DNA from: Bacillota bacterium
Lineage (GTDB): Bacteria; Bacillota; Clostridia; Lachnospirales; Lachnospiraceae
NCBI GenBank assembly: GCA_023410575.1
Contig: JAEYPP010000086.1
Span: 42,277-106,276, forward strand
DNA: 64,000 nucleotides
Direction: 5' to 3'
Positions within the stretch are counted from its first letter, which is position 1. Each line of letters begins with the position of its first letter. Shown in pieces: positions 1 through 9,298 of the stretch. The notes beneath the pieces were generated by a model that did not search any database, was not told the origin of the DNA, and saw only the letters and a list, made by a program, of their open reading frames with translations. The translations under genes were made by a program, and so were the position numbers.

Positions 1-352
1 ATACGACAAAAATAATGGATAATGTAATTCCATTGAGTATTGTATATGCAACATATAAACCAAGTGCTAATCCTAAGACATTTTTGTTAATTGCAAAGCT
101 ACACCCTAAAACTACTACTAACTCCATAACACAGATTATAATGAACGTAGGTCTTGATGAAAAGATACGTTCCATAAGAGCTACATTATTAGCAGTTAAG
201 AAAGCAGTTATTGTAGTTACAATTAATCCCAAAAATACAACAAGAAATGATCTTGAAGCAATTTGTGAAACTACATCTTGTTGAACCCGATTATAATCAT
301 TTGCAACCACATATGGATCTTGTTTCCAATTTTGATTCATATTTTGATTCAT
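1..352 (-). CDS. Bax inhibitor-1/YccA-type membrane protein, N-terminal part (runs off the left edge)
   Basis: The reading frame opens at an ATG at 352, behind an AAGGAGGG ribosome site, and stays open for 117 codons to the window edge, so the C-terminus is missing. After a hydrophilic, Asn/Gln-rich start of about 35 residues come three hydrophobic segments: one around SFLVVFLGLIVTT, one around FIIICVMELVVVLG, and one holding LGLALGLYVAYTILNGITLS. The YTILNGITLS pattern and segment spacing resemble the BI-1/YccA (UPF0005) family, usually seven membrane helices and often linked to calcium leak or stress. The family call rests on this partial sequence; the exact role is unknown. Confidence 0.72.
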   Translation of the reverse strand, partial: MNQNMNQNWKQDPYVVANDYNRVQQDVVSQIASRSFLVVFLGLIVTTITAFLTANNVALMERIFSSRPTFIIICVMELVVVLGCSFAINKNVLGLALGLYVAYTILNGITLSIIFVV

Positions 353-895
353 ATTCCCTCCTTCTACCTATTCTTAAACTTAATTCATATACCAGAACTG
401 CTAATTAATTATAATGTCCAGTATGTATAAAATCTAAGATTCAGCACACATATTATAACATAATTTGTTACTTATGCAAACCATTTTCATCTTCTCTTCT
501 ACTGCTAATATTACTATTCATACTTGGAATGATAACAACTCTAAGTGTAAAACATCTTATTAAATTTACTGTCCTAGTAAAGGAGTTTCTATTATAATAG
601 CACACAATTATCTTTTGGGATTTGAGCAAAGAATAGTAATATATGTAGAGTGAAATAGATTAATAGTCTTGCATTTAAGGAACGTTAAAACAGTCAGAGT
701 AAGGAATTAGCAAGAGCTATTTTGATTCTTTACTCTGACTGTTTCATAAAAATGTACTAAAAACTCAGATTTTAATGCTTAGAGCGATGTCTTAACCGCA
801 TATTTCAATCTTATTCCCCAATGATATTAATCTCCTCACAAATGGACATAATACTATTAGAATGATAATCAATATGTTTTCAATGGAGAAAAATT
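353..895. other. Intergenic stretch of about 540 bp
   Basis: No convincing gene is seen on either strand. The left part carries the ribosome site and presumably the promoter of the BI-1-like gene on the minus strand. The middle is AT-rich. The only strong structure is the long hairpin at 688-744, listed separately. The right end holds the GGAG ribosome site (885-888) of the small plus-strand gene at 896. Confidence 0.5.
688..744. terminator. Long hairpin, possible bidirectional terminator
   Basis: AAACAGTCAGAGTAA at 688-702 pairs perfectly with 730-744; the stem continues five more pairs (one G-U) and leaves a 17-nt loop. It is flanked by A-rich and T-rich ends. It lies far from any gene end (about 340 bp upstream of the BI-1-like start and 150 bp before the small gene), so a terminator role is plausible but unproven. 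Confidence 0.45.
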
Positions 896-1084
896 ATGTC
901 TTCTTATGTATCACCTAATTTACGTACTAAATTTGAAACACTATCAATCGACCTAAAAAACACTATTTTAGAGCGAGATGTTCAACTCAACAATCTGAAT
1001 GACTTAATTAAGGTTCTAGAAGAAATTGTAGATGAAGCACCGAGCGTTAACCATATCTACAAGCATTCAGATACCTTTACTTAA
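896..1084 (+). CDS. Small conserved-looking helical protein, function unknown
   Basis: A 62-residue ORF starts at ATG 896 with GGAG seven bases upstream. The sequence is mostly charged and heptad-like (residues about 8-48, with LNNLNDLIKVLEEIVDE), suggesting one amphipathic helix or short coiled coil; no membrane segment, signal peptide or cysteine is present. It resembles short Lachnospiraceae proteins of no known function. It stands alone on the plus strand, opposite in direction to its neighbours. Spo0E-like phosphatases were considered, but the SQELD-type signature is absent. Coding status rests on the ribosome site and amino-acid composition. Confidence 0.6.
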   Translation: MSSYVSPNLRTKFETLSIDLKNTILERDVQLNNLNDLIKVLEEIVDEAPSVNHIYKHSDTFT

Positions 1085-1206
1085 AAAAGGATATTCTTAA
1101 ATCTACCCAGCATTGTTTGAAATAGAGTCAGAAGTAGTGGCTCTATTATCAACATTAAGACGGTTGACATTATTACATCCAATAATTGTTACCAGTACTA
1201 CGATTC

Positions 1207-1578
1207 CTAATATTTGCATTGCACACCAGCATTAGAATACCTCGTATCACATTGATTGCAGACTACATCATATTCAAAGTAATCCAAGTTCTTCTCCAAT
1301 ATAGTGAAAAGTGGTGACATATCGGATGGACAACAAAGCCTATTCTTATTGAGTACTAGTAGCTTGTCTGACTTATTGACTAAGCTAACATCACGAAAGT
1401 TTATATACATACTTCCGTGTCCTCCACACTTACACTGATAATTAAGCTTAAAACTATCATATGTCACATAGCACAAGTATCCGATATTCTTACCACAATT
1501 CTCACAATAAATCCAACCACCATATGTATTAGCAAGTCTTGTTTGAAAAAGTTGTTTTGTTAAAGGAATTCTACTCAT
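1207..1578 (-). CDS. Zinc-ribbon protein coupled to the upstream sigma factor
   Basis: A 123-residue soluble protein with paired cysteines: CENC near residue 25, CKC near 50, CC near 82, CNQC near 107 and a last Cys near the C-terminus. This suggests two zinc-binding ribbons. No known enzyme signature is seen. Its start overlaps the end of the sigma-factor gene by 8 bp, so the two are probably translated together from one transcript. By position it could be a partner or modulator of the sigma factor (anti-sigma factors often use zinc), but nothing in the sequence proves that. Function is otherwise unknown. Confidence 0.7.
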   Translation of the reverse strand: MSRIPLTKQLFQTRLANTYGGWIYCENCGKNIGYLCYVTYDSFKLNYQCKCGGHGSMYINFRDVSLVNKSDKLLVLNKNRLCCPSDMSPLFTILEKNLDYFEYDVVCNQCDTRYSNAGVQCKY

Positions 1579-2413
1579 ACGATACCTCTGCCATAATTGA
1601 TTTCATGTAATCCGATGTTAGCAACTTGTTTAGAAAATGTTTCGTCTCATTAGGTGCACCATACTTTGGCATATTGCCAAAAATCAAAGAAAGCTCATCC
1701 AGTTCTTCCATCGCATGTGTAAATTCATCTTTATCGATTTGCTCTAATTTACTATATTCGAGGTCCTGAGGATTTAATCGATGTGTCATAATGGCAAAAC
1801 CCAATCGCTTTTGACAACTACATTTCCCAGATTTAGATAACCCACAGTACTCACCCAAGAAGTCTGCCACTTTTTTTCGAATTCGAGACAATCTTTGACG
1901 ATATGCCTCAGGTGTAATTCCAAATAAGTCTGCACATATTTTGGAATCCACTCTAAACATTAAGCTCAGTACATAGATACAACGACTTTCTGGATCAAGA
2001 CATTGTAGCATCACATTGGTACAGGCTTGTTTTAACTCGTCTGCCAGTATCCTTTCATCTACATTTTGGAGTAATTCTGGATTGTTTGGTATAAATCCCT
2101 CATCAATGTCCTTAGCATAAAATTCAAAGCTCAAAGGTCTTTGGGCAAACATCGACTTTTTATAGTTAATTAAAAAATTAGTTGCTATACGATACACCCA
2201 TGTAAAAAAAGCACTTTCCTTTCGAAAGGAAGATAATTGAGTAATGATCTTGATTATAATTTCCTGCGTCGCATCCTGTGCATCATGAGGACTTCCTACC
2301 ATACGAAGTGATAGATTATAAATCATATCTTCTACGCTTACAATAAGTTGTTCCAGTGCAGCTTTATTTCCTTCCAGTGCTTTATCAATTAATTCAAAAG
2401 TCTGATCTTGCAT
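1571..2413 (-). CDS. ECF-like RNA polymerase sigma factor with C-terminal extension
   Basis: This 280-residue protein has a sigma-70 region 2 near residues 20-90 (DAQDATQEIIIKII and a WVYRIATNFLINYKK segment, the usual core-binding and -10-recognition region). A region 4 helix-turn-helix lies near 130-190 (PESRCIYVLSLMFRVDSKICADLFGITPEAYRQRLSRIRKK). Beyond it is an extension of about 90 residues starting with a Cys cluster (CGLSKSGKCSCQK), longer than a minimal ECF factor. The start has a clear AAGGAGG site. It would redirect RNA polymerase to a small regulon; the overlapping downstream zinc-ribbon gene may modulate it. The target promoters and trigger are not visible here. Confidence 0.85.
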   Translation of the reverse strand: MQDQTFELIDKALEGNKAALEQLIVSVEDMIYNLSLRMVGSPHDAQDATQEIIIKIITQLSSFRKESAFFTWVYRIATNFLINYKKSMFAQRPLSFEFYAKDIDEGFIPNNPELLQNVDERILADELKQACTNVMLQCLDPESRCIYVLSLMFRVDSKICADLFGITPEAYRQRLSRIRKKVADFLGEYCGLSKSGKCSCQKRLGFAIMTHRLNPQDLEYSKLEQIDKDEFTHAMEELDELSLIFGNMPKYGAPNETKHFLNKLLTSDYMKSIMAEVSYE

Positions 2414-2630
2414 AAAAATTCCTCCTTAGATTGTTTTTCAATATATTAGACAATACAACATTGGTAGTTGTGACAATTAGTAATATAAAATTTACTGATG
2501 TTCTCCTATGATTTATTGTCATTTTACATTTTATTACACTCTTAGTCAATTTTTTCACCAAAAGGATTAAGAAAAAAAGGATTCGAGGACAGCAATCCTC
2601 AAACCCTTGTATATTCATCATATTCATGAA

Positions 2631-2702
2631 CAGCTCGTAGGGGAATCGAACCCCTGTTTTCGCCGTGAGAGGGCGACGTCTTAACCGCTTGACCAACGAG
2701 CC
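2631..2702 (-). tRNA. tRNA-Glu (anticodon CTC)
   Basis: Read on the minus strand from 2702, the sequence folds as a cloverleaf: acceptor GGCTCGT pairing with ACGAGCT (G-U at the first pair), a D arm with GGTCAAGCGGTTAAGAC, an anticodon stem TCGCC/GGCGA with loop CTCTCAC (anticodon CTC, reads GAG), and a T arm with GGTTCGATTCC. The discriminator base is G, as usual for Glu. CCA is not encoded. Confidence 0.95.
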
Positions 2703-2810
2703 TTATTTGGTACTTCCCTATGATACTATATAACATTAAAAAAGGGAAGTACTTTTTTTAGATACCGTACTTGTAATTTTTACCATGTATGATGTAGTGG
2801 TAGTTTCTTA

Positions 2811-3467
2811 TCAATAAAACTCTCTATATATGCCACCATGATGACTACCTACAGTCGCTAACGTTGCAATTAAAACAACGATTACTATAAATAGTCCTAT
2901 CGACATAAGGATTAAATAAGACCTAGCGAAATTTTTTAAATTATGATTTTTAGTTTCACCAAAACTATAGATAAGCATGAGAATAAATCCTGCAATTGGT
3001 AATCCAAATAAAAACATATATCCAATATATCCCCATGTACTGATTGGCATGTATTCCTCAGGAATATTATTCACAATACTTATGTCTTGATTTTGGTAAT
3101 TATACTGATACTGATTCGAATATGCATTAGAGTATTGATAACCGCTAGAATTCTGATAACTATTCTGATTTTGATATGTATTTTGATTTTGATATGTATT
3201 TTGAGTCTGATATGTATTTTGATTCTGATATCCAGTCAAATTCGTATTTTCTAGCTGTTGACTAGATTTGGCAGAGTTCGAATTTGTATCCTGCTTACTT
3301 GCATTCTTCTCAATACTGACCGTTTTTTGTTCTTCAACTGGTTGTTCCCCATTAATTTGACTTGTTGCAACTACTTCCTTATTCGGATTTTTTTTCATAG
3401 GCTCACTACAATTGACACAAAAATTATTTTGGTCTTGATTATATGTACCACATTTTCTACAATACAT
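2811..3467 (-). CDS. Zinc-ribbon membrane protein with a QN-rich hexapeptide repeat
   Basis: The start is placed at the ATG at 3467 (MYCRKCG), preceded by GAGAGGAG; a longer frame reading up to 3494 lacks a ribosome site. The protein of about 218 residues begins with a C4 zinc ribbon (CRKCG ... CVNCS), followed by a polar linker with five imperfect six-residue units of the type QNQNTY. Two membrane segments follow near the C-terminus (around YIGYMFLFGLPIAGFILMLIY and SYLILMSIGLFIVIVVLIA). This layout is common in Firmicutes DUF-type envelope proteins of unknown role. The C-terminus is His/Gly-rich and short. Function not assigned. Confidence 0.8.
   Translation of the reverse strand: MYCRKCGTYNQDQNNFCVNCSEPMKKNPNKEVVATSQINGEQPVEEQKTVSIEKNASKQDTNSNSAKSSQQLENTNLTGYQNQNTYQTQNTYQNQNTYQNQNSYQNSSGYQYSNAYSNQYQYNYQNQDISIVNNIPEEYMPISTWGYIGYMFLFGLPIAGFILMLIYSFGETKNHNLKNFARSYLILMSIGLFIVIVVLIATLATVGSHHGGIYREFY
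3138..3227 (-). repeat. 18-bp tandem repeat inside the zinc-ribbon membrane protein
   Basis: Five head-to-tail units of 18 bp code for QNQNTY, QTQNTY, QNQNTY, QNQNSY and QNSSGY. The units differ by a few bases, with the best match in the middle three. The length is in frame, so copy-number change would lengthen or shorten the linker without a frameshift. Confidence 0.8.
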
Positions 3468-3624
3468 AACTTCTCCTCTCAATATTAATATCAAATTGTA
3501 CTTTTATAACATAATTATAGTATAGATGATATAGAATGTCACTGAATAATTTATATAATCTAGTTATATCAATATTTTTTCATCATGATTAAAAGTATTC
3601 ATAGCAACTCTTTCTAGGGGACGT

Positions 3625-3645
3625 GCACGGCAAAAATTGCCGTGC
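3625..3645. terminator. Short hairpin after polC
   Basis: GCACGGCAA (3625-3633) pairs perfectly with TTGCCGTGC (3637-3645) across a 3-nt loop. It lies about 50 bp past the polC stop. A run of A/T follows it on the plus strand, but no U tract follows on the minus strand, so termination of polC here is only tentative. Confidence 0.4.
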
Positions 3646-3693
3646 TAAAAAACAACATATCGCCCAGATATTTCAAATATTAATAACCTCTTC

Positions 3694-6600
3694 TTATACT
3701 AAGAAATCCATTAAAGAAATCTGATTCGTCATCGGTAAATCTCCCATCAACCCTAAATCAGCCATTAATTCAACAACCGTTCCACTGACTTTACAACGAG
3801 TCTTAAAATCATCTCTTGATAAGAATTTACCATCCTTTACAGCTTCTACGACCTGATCTGCTGCTTTATCACCAAGACCATCGATCGTTGAAAGCGATGG
3901 CATTAGTTTATCGCCGATAATCTGAAAATGATGTGCTTTTGCAGTATAGATATCGATTGGGACAAAATTAAAGCCACGGGCATACATCTCCTGTACAACC
4001 TTCATATCTTTATAAATGTCCTCTTCCTTCTTCGTTAACTTTTGAGCATTGTCATTGGAAGCCATTCGACGCTTATATTCACTCATATGATATTCGAGTC
4101 GCTCTTTTCCAAGACACATTAACTCATAATTGAAGGCAGAGGCACGGATACTAAAGTAGGCGGCATAATAAGCTAATGGATAGTATACTTTAAAGTATGC
4201 AATTCGAAATGCCATCATAACATAGGCAACTGCATGAGCCTTTGGGAACATATACTTAATACGTTTACAAGACCAGATGTACCAGTCAGGTACGTCATTT
4301 GCAAGCATCTCATCTTCCATCTCTTGCGAGAGACCTTTTCCTTTACGGACACTTTCCATAATCTTAAATGCATGTCCATTTTCAACACCTTTTTGAATTA
4401 AATAGGTCATAATATCATCTCGAGTACAGATTGCTGTCGAAAGGGTGCATTTCCCCTCAGCTATCAACGTTTGTGTATTATTTAGCCATACATCAGTACC
4501 ATGAGAGAGACCAGAAATACGAACCATGTCGGAAAAACTTTTCGGCTTTGTATCACGAAGCATCTGCATAACGAAGTCCGTACCAAGCTCAGGTAATCCA
4601 AGACTACCAAGGTCACAACCACCGATATCAGCTGGAGTAATGCCTAATGCTTGCGTCGATTCAAACAAGGAGATCACCTTCTTATCATCCATTGGAATCC
4701 CCTTGGCGTCTACTCCCGTCAAATCTTCAAGCATACGAATCATCGTTGGATCATCGTGTCCTAGGATATCAAGTTTAAGTAAGTTATGATCGATGGAGTG
4801 GTAGTCAAAATGAGTTGTTACCGTTTTTGTCGTCATATCGTTCGCCGGATGTTGAACTGGTGTAAAGGAATAGATTTCCTGACCGAGTGGTAATACAATT
4901 ATTCCGCCCGGATGCTGTCCTGTTGTACGGCGTACGCCAACACAGCCATTTGCCAAGCGGTTTACTTCCGCACTCCGCTTATGCTCGTCATGTTCTTCAT
5001 AATATTTTAAAACATATCCAAATGCTGTTTTATCCGCCAACGTACCAATGGTACCAGCGCGATAAGTCTGCCCTGCACCGAATATTACTTCGGTGTATTC
5101 ATGTGCCTTACTCTGATACTCTCCCGAGAAATTAAGATCGATATCTGGCTCTTTATCACCATTAAATCCAAGGAATGTTTCGAATGGAATATTGTGACCA
5201 TCCTTCATTAACTTCTTTCCACAAACGGGACAATCTTTATCTGGCATATCACAGCCAGAACTTGCAATGTATGCCTTTACTTCGTCCGATTCGAAATCAG
5301 AGTAATGACAATGAGCACAATAATAATGAGCTGGTAGTGGATTTACTTCTGTAATACCAGACATCGTCGCTGCAAATGAGGAACCTACCGAACCTCGAGA
5401 TCCAACCAGATATCCATCCTCATTTGATTTCCACACAAGCTTTTGCGCAATAATATACATTACGGCAAAACCATTGCTAATAATTGATTTCAACTCATGT
5501 TCTAATCGGTCGGATACGATCTTAGGTAAATGCTCTCCATACATCGAATGTGCCTTTTCATAACAAATCGTTCGCAGTGTATTATCGGAATTTTCAATGA
5601 CTGGCGCACATTTATCTGGACGAACTGGAGAAATCTTTTCAATCATATCACAAATTTTATTCGTGTTTGTAACAACAACTTCCATTGCTTTTTCTTTTCC
5701 AAGATACTTAAACTCTTCTAACATCTCTTCTGTCGTTCGAAGATAAAGTGGTGGTTGTGAATCCGCATCCGAGAATCCTTTTGCTGACATAATAATTCTT
5801 CGATAAATCTCATCCTCAGGATTTAAAAAATGCACATCACACGTTGCAACAACTAATTTATTATATTCTTCACCAAGTGCACATATTTTTTTATTAATAT
5901 CGATTAAATCTTCCTCCGACTCAATATCATATCGATCACTTTCAATCATAAACTGATTGTTACCAAGAGGTTGAATCTCGTAATAATCGTAAAAGTTTGC
6001 AAGTCGTGCGATTTCAGAAGGACCTTCATGACGTAAAAACGCCTGATAAAGTTCACCTGCTTCACAAGCAGAGCCTACCAAGAGACCTTCTCGATATTTC
6101 ATTAGTACCGACTTAGGGATACGAGGTCTTCTTGCAAAGTAGTCGATATGAGAATAGCTTACCATTCGATATAAATTTACACGTCCGATATCATTCTTAC
6201 AAAGTAAAATGCAATGATAGGTTGGCATCTTTTTAATTGCTTCTGGTGTTGCCTTCTCTTCTTCATTAATTTTCGCTAACGTTTCTATTCCATTTTCTTT
6301 TAGCATCTGCATGAACTTCAGATAGATTTGTGCGGTACATTCTGCATCGTCTACCGCACGGTGGTGATTTTCAAGTGAGATATTCAATGCTTTCGCAACT
6401 GTATCTAACTTAAAGTTGTGTAACTCAGACATTAACGAACGAGCTAGGCCAACTGTATCAACGGAAGTAATATCAATCGTTAGTCCTAACTGCTCTGATT
6501 TTTTTGAGATAAATCCAACATCAAATGCTGCGTTATGTGCAACTAGATAACAGTCTTTACAAAACTCGATAAATTGAGGTAATATCTCTTCAATCGTCGG

Positions 6601-8190
6601 TGCTTCCATAACCATCTCATCAGTAATGGAAGTCAACTTTGTGATATGAAATGGAATTGGCACCTCTGGATTCACAAATTCTGAAAACCGGTCTACAATC
6701 TCACCATTTTGAATTTTGACTGCACCGATTTCGATGATCTTATTCGTAACCGAACTAAAGCCAGTAGTCTCTAAGTCAAATACAACACAAGAGTCTGAAA
6801 CCATCTGACCTCTCTCATTCTGAACTGTATTTTTCATATCATCTACTAAATATGCTTCCATGCCGTAGATAATCTTAAATGCTTTTGCACGCGCCATCTT
6901 TTCTTCATCGTTAGCATAATCCTTCGGATTTAATGCATGATTTGCTTCTGGGAAGGATTGTACTACACCATGATCGGTAATTGCAATCGCTGGATGTCCC
7001 CACTCGAATGCAGTTTTAATCAATGTCTTTGCATCGATTACTGCATCCATATCGCTCATTACGGTATGTGCATGTAATTCGACACGCTTCAATTCTGATG
7101 TTTCTACTCTCTTTGTTAAAAAACTTGGAATCTTTTTCACACCAACAACCGAAGATATTGTAATTTCACGATCGAACTTATCGTAAAGGGCCATACCTTT
7201 TAATTTAACAAAGTTACCTGCCTTTAATGCTTTCTTTACATCGTCAATTTGCTCTTTCTTTACAAATAACTTAATTGCTATCGTATCAGAAAAGTCAGTT
7301 ACTGTAAAACTGACCAAGAATTTATCATTACGAATTTCACGATCCTCGTAACTTTCAATCCGTCCTCGAATCACTACCTCACCGATTTCATCTTGTATCT
7401 CACTAATTGGGATGGATTCTCCATCGAATGGTCTACCATATACAATATCAGGATCATCTGGTAACTTTTTAGAAGCCGTGTACTTCTTCTCAAAGGAAGT
7501 TTTCTTATCTTCCTTCTTATCTTCCTTCTTTTCTTCCTTAATAACTGGTTTTTTCTCATTCTCTATATTACTTATCGTATCTTCCGGTGACATTATTTCC
7601 TTCGGAGGCTCTACTTCGTTTAAATGACGCATTTTCATCTTCTCACTGTAACGTATTGGCTCCTCACGATCTTCCTCGTCTTCATTGGTAAGTTCTCGCT
7701 CATAAAAATTAAATTCTACTTTCAAATCAAAGCCATAGCGCTCTCGAAAGATAGACTCAAGAAATCTTTGAATTTCTTTTCCTTTTGTATGATTTAAGAA
7801 AGTATTCTCAATACGAAGCACCATGGAATGGCCAGAAAACGTAAGATTAGCTGATCGCAAAATATTATAGTTCATAATACTTTCTTCCATCAATTCTTCG
7901 TAGATACTTTCTTGATGCATTTCCCAAAGGTTCTCTTCGGTATACTGAGCGGAAAGATCGTAACGTTCTACAATTACAACCTGATTCTTTCCAGAATTAA
8001 ATAGTTGCTTTTGTAGTTGAAATTCCATGCTCTTTATCTGTTTTCTTGTTAACAAATGTGTACTCTCAATGTATACAAGTGTTTGACCAGTTTTTTTCGA
8101 GATTGTAACTTTAATAACTTTAATATCTCGAAAGATTTCATTTAATTCATCTACGACTGAAAGTGTATCGAACACTTCAAAAAACAACAT
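3694..8190 (-). CDS. polC: DNA polymerase III, PolC-type alpha subunit
   Basis: PolC is the main replicative polymerase of low-GC Gram-positives, carrying its own 3'-5' proofreading exonuclease. The start is set at ATG 8190 (MLFFEVFD) behind GGAGGAGG, giving 1498 residues, a normal PolC length. Visible parts in order: N-terminal domain, a Lys/Glu-rich linker near 215-235, an OB-fold near 265-350, and a PHP domain starting with HAHTVMSDMD near 370. The DEDD exonuclease is inserted in PHP (VVFDLETTGF, HNAAFD, HHRAVDDAE). A Zn-finger-like CAHC...CPVC precedes the polymerase active site (EPDIDLNFS near 1015), and helix-hairpin-helix and C-terminal regions follow. It heads away from ispG, 55 bp downstream of that gene. 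Confidence 0.98.
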   Translation of the reverse strand: MLFFEVFDTLSVVDELNEIFRDIKVIKVTISKKTGQTLVYIESTHLLTRKQIKSMEFQLQKQLFNSGKNQVVIVERYDLSAQYTEENLWEMHQESIYEELMEESIMNYNILRSANLTFSGHSMVLRIENTFLNHTKGKEIQRFLESIFRERYGFDLKVEFNFYERELTNEDEEDREEPIRYSEKMKMRHLNEVEPPKEIMSPEDTISNIENEKKPVIKEEKKEDKKEDKKTSFEKKYTASKKLPDDPDIVYGRPFDGESIPISEIQDEIGEVVIRGRIESYEDREIRNDKFLVSFTVTDFSDTIAIKLFVKKEQIDDVKKALKAGNFVKLKGMALYDKFDREITISSVVGVKKIPSFLTKRVETSELKRVELHAHTVMSDMDAVIDAKTLIKTAFEWGHPAIAITDHGVVQSFPEANHALNPKDYANDEEKMARAKAFKIIYGMEAYLVDDMKNTVQNERGQMVSDSCVVFDLETTGFSSVTNKIIEIGAVKIQNGEIVDRFSEFVNPEVPIPFHITKLTSITDEMVMEAPTIEEILPQFIEFCKDCYLVAHNAAFDVGFISKKSEQLGLTIDITSVDTVGLARSLMSELHNFKLDTVAKALNISLENHHRAVDDAECTAQIYLKFMQMLKENGIETLAKINEEEKATPEAIKKMPTYHCILLCKNDIGRVNLYRMVSYSHIDYFARRPRIPKSVLMKYREGLLVGSACEAGELYQAFLRHEGPSEIARLANFYDYYEIQPLGNNQFMIESDRYDIESEEDLIDINKKICALGEEYNKLVVATCDVHFLNPEDEIYRRIIMSAKGFSDADSQPPLYLRTTEEMLEEFKYLGKEKAMEVVVTNTNKICDMIEKISPVRPDKCAPVIENSDNTLRTICYEKAHSMYGEHLPKIVSDRLEHELKSIISNGFAVMYIIAQKLVWKSNEDGYLVGSRGSVGSSFAATMSGITEVNPLPAHYYCAHCHYSDFESDEVKAYIASSGCDMPDKDCPVCGKKLMKDGHNIPFETFLGFNGDKEPDIDLNFSGEYQSKAHEYTEVIFGAGQTYRAGTIGTLADKTAFGYVLKYYEEHDEHKRSAEVNRLANGCVGVRRTTGQHPGGIIVLPLGQEIYSFTPVQHPANDMTTKTVTTHFDYHSIDHNLLKLDILGHDDPTMIRMLEDLTGVDAKGIPMDDKKVISLFESTQALGITPADIGGCDLGSLGLPELGTDFVMQMLRDTKPKSFSDMVRISGLSHGTDVWLNNTQTLIAEGKCTLSTAICTRDDIMTYLIQKGVENGHAFKIMESVRKGKGLSQEMEDEMLANDVPDWYIWSCKRIKYMFPKAHAVAYVMMAFRIAYFKVYYPLAYYAAYFSIRASAFNYELMCLGKERLEYHMSEYKRRMASNDNAQKLTKKEEDIYKDMKVVQEMYARGFNFVPIDIYTAKAHHFQIIGDKLMPSLSTIDGLGDKAADQVVEAVKDGKFLSRDDFKTRCKVSGTVVELMADLGLMGDLPMTNQISLMDFLV

Positions 8191-8245
8191 ATTTCCTCCT
8201 CCAACTATCACAATAGAATGTGATACGGTACCCTAGTAGTTGATT

Positions 8246-9298
8246 CTATTGAAAGCTATCTAGCTCTTTTTTTAATTCTTCCAGTAACATTTCTTCTGGG
8301 ACGGTTCGAATAACCTCACCTTTTTTAATGATACATCCAACTCCTTTTCCACCAGCAACACCCAAATCAGCTTCCTTCGCTTCACCAGGTCCATTCACTG
8401 CACAACCCATAACAGCAACTTTAATATCTAAATCATAGGATTCAACAATTTTTTCTACTTCTTTTGCAAGCCCAATCAAATCAATCTGGGTTCTTCCACA
8501 AGTAGGACATGAAACAACCTCGATTCCTCCTTTACGAAGACCTAATGTCTTTAAGATCAGTTTTGCAGAACGAATCTCTTCAATTGGTTGATCTGTTAAA
8601 GATACACGGATGGTATCACCAATTCCCTGATTTAATATCAAACCTAATCCAATGGAAGACTTAATATTACCAGCAATAATAGAACCAGATTCTGTAATAC
8701 CAACATGAAGTGGATAATTGGTTTGCTTTGCAATCAGCTCATGAGCTTTTACACTCATCATAACATCTGACGATTTTATACTAATCACAAGATTATCGTA
8801 CCCTAGATTTTCTATCATACGAACCTTGTTTAATGCACTTTCAACGAGGCCTTCTGCTGTTACATGCCCATACTTTTCTACAAGATGCTTTTCAAGAGAA
8901 CCTGAATTTACGCCAACACGGATTGGAATGTTTCTTTCTTTGGCAACATCCACGACTGCCTTTAATCGTTCATCATCCCCGATATTGCCAGGGTTAATAC
9001 GAATCTTATCGGCACCACTCTCCATTGCTGCGATCGCCAAACGGTAATCGAAATGAATATCAGCAACCAATGGAATGTGAATCTGCTTCTTGATTTGTCT
9101 CAATGCCGCTGCCGCTTCCATCGTTGGGACTGCACAACGAATAATATCGCAACCTGCCTCTTCAAGCTCAAGTATCTGTGCAACCGTTGCTTCAACATTC
9201 TCAGTCTTCGTATTTGTCATCGATTGTATGAGAATTGGATTCCCACCACCGATTTCTCTATTTCCAATTGTTATTACCTTCGTTTTACTCCGATACAT
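8246..9298 (-). CDS. ispG: 4-hydroxy-3-methylbut-2-enyl diphosphate synthase (flavodoxin type)
   Basis: IspG (GcpE) makes HMBPP from methylerythritol cyclodiphosphate in the MEP isoprenoid pathway, using a [4Fe-4S] cluster. The start is set at ATG 9298 (MYRSKTKVITIG) with GGAAG upstream, giving 350 residues, the usual bacterial length. The TIM-barrel part holds PILIQSMTNT and VADIHFDYRLA. The C-terminal cluster-binding part shows SCPTCGR and MGCAVNGPGEAKEAD, supplying the three Cys ligands. It follows rseP and dxr on the same strand; dxr is an earlier enzyme of the same pathway, so this is a linked MEP/envelope gene group, although a terminator and repeat separate it from rseP. Confidence 0.98.
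   Translation of the reverse strand: MYRSKTKVITIGNREIGGGNPILIQSMTNTKTENVEATVAQILELEEAGCDIIRCAVPTMEAAAALRQIKKQIHIPLVADIHFDYRLAIAAMESGADKIRINPGNIGDDERLKAVVDVAKERNIPIRVGVNSGSLEKHLVEKYGHVTAEGLVESALNKVRMIENLGYDNLVISIKSSDVMMSVKAHELIAKQTNYPLHVGITESGSIIAGNIKSSIGLGLILNQGIGDTIRVSLTDQPIEEIRSAKLILKTLGLRKGGIEVVSCPTCGRTQIDLIGLAKEVEKIVESYDLDIKVAVMGCAVNGPGEAKEADLGVAGGKGVGCIIKKGEVIRTVPEEMLLEELKKELDSFQ

Noticed and set aside
15..284. 89-codon plus-strand frame at the left edge
   Set aside because: It is antisense to the Bax-inhibitor-like gene, which has a proper ribosome site and membrane helices; the plus frame has neither.
2394..2696. 100-codon minus-strand frame across the tRNA-Glu region
   Set aside because: It runs through the tRNA gene and the sigma-factor promoter and has no ribosome site.
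4526..5721. Plus-strand frames inside polC
   Set aside because: They are shadows in other frames of a gene whose domains are fully recognised.
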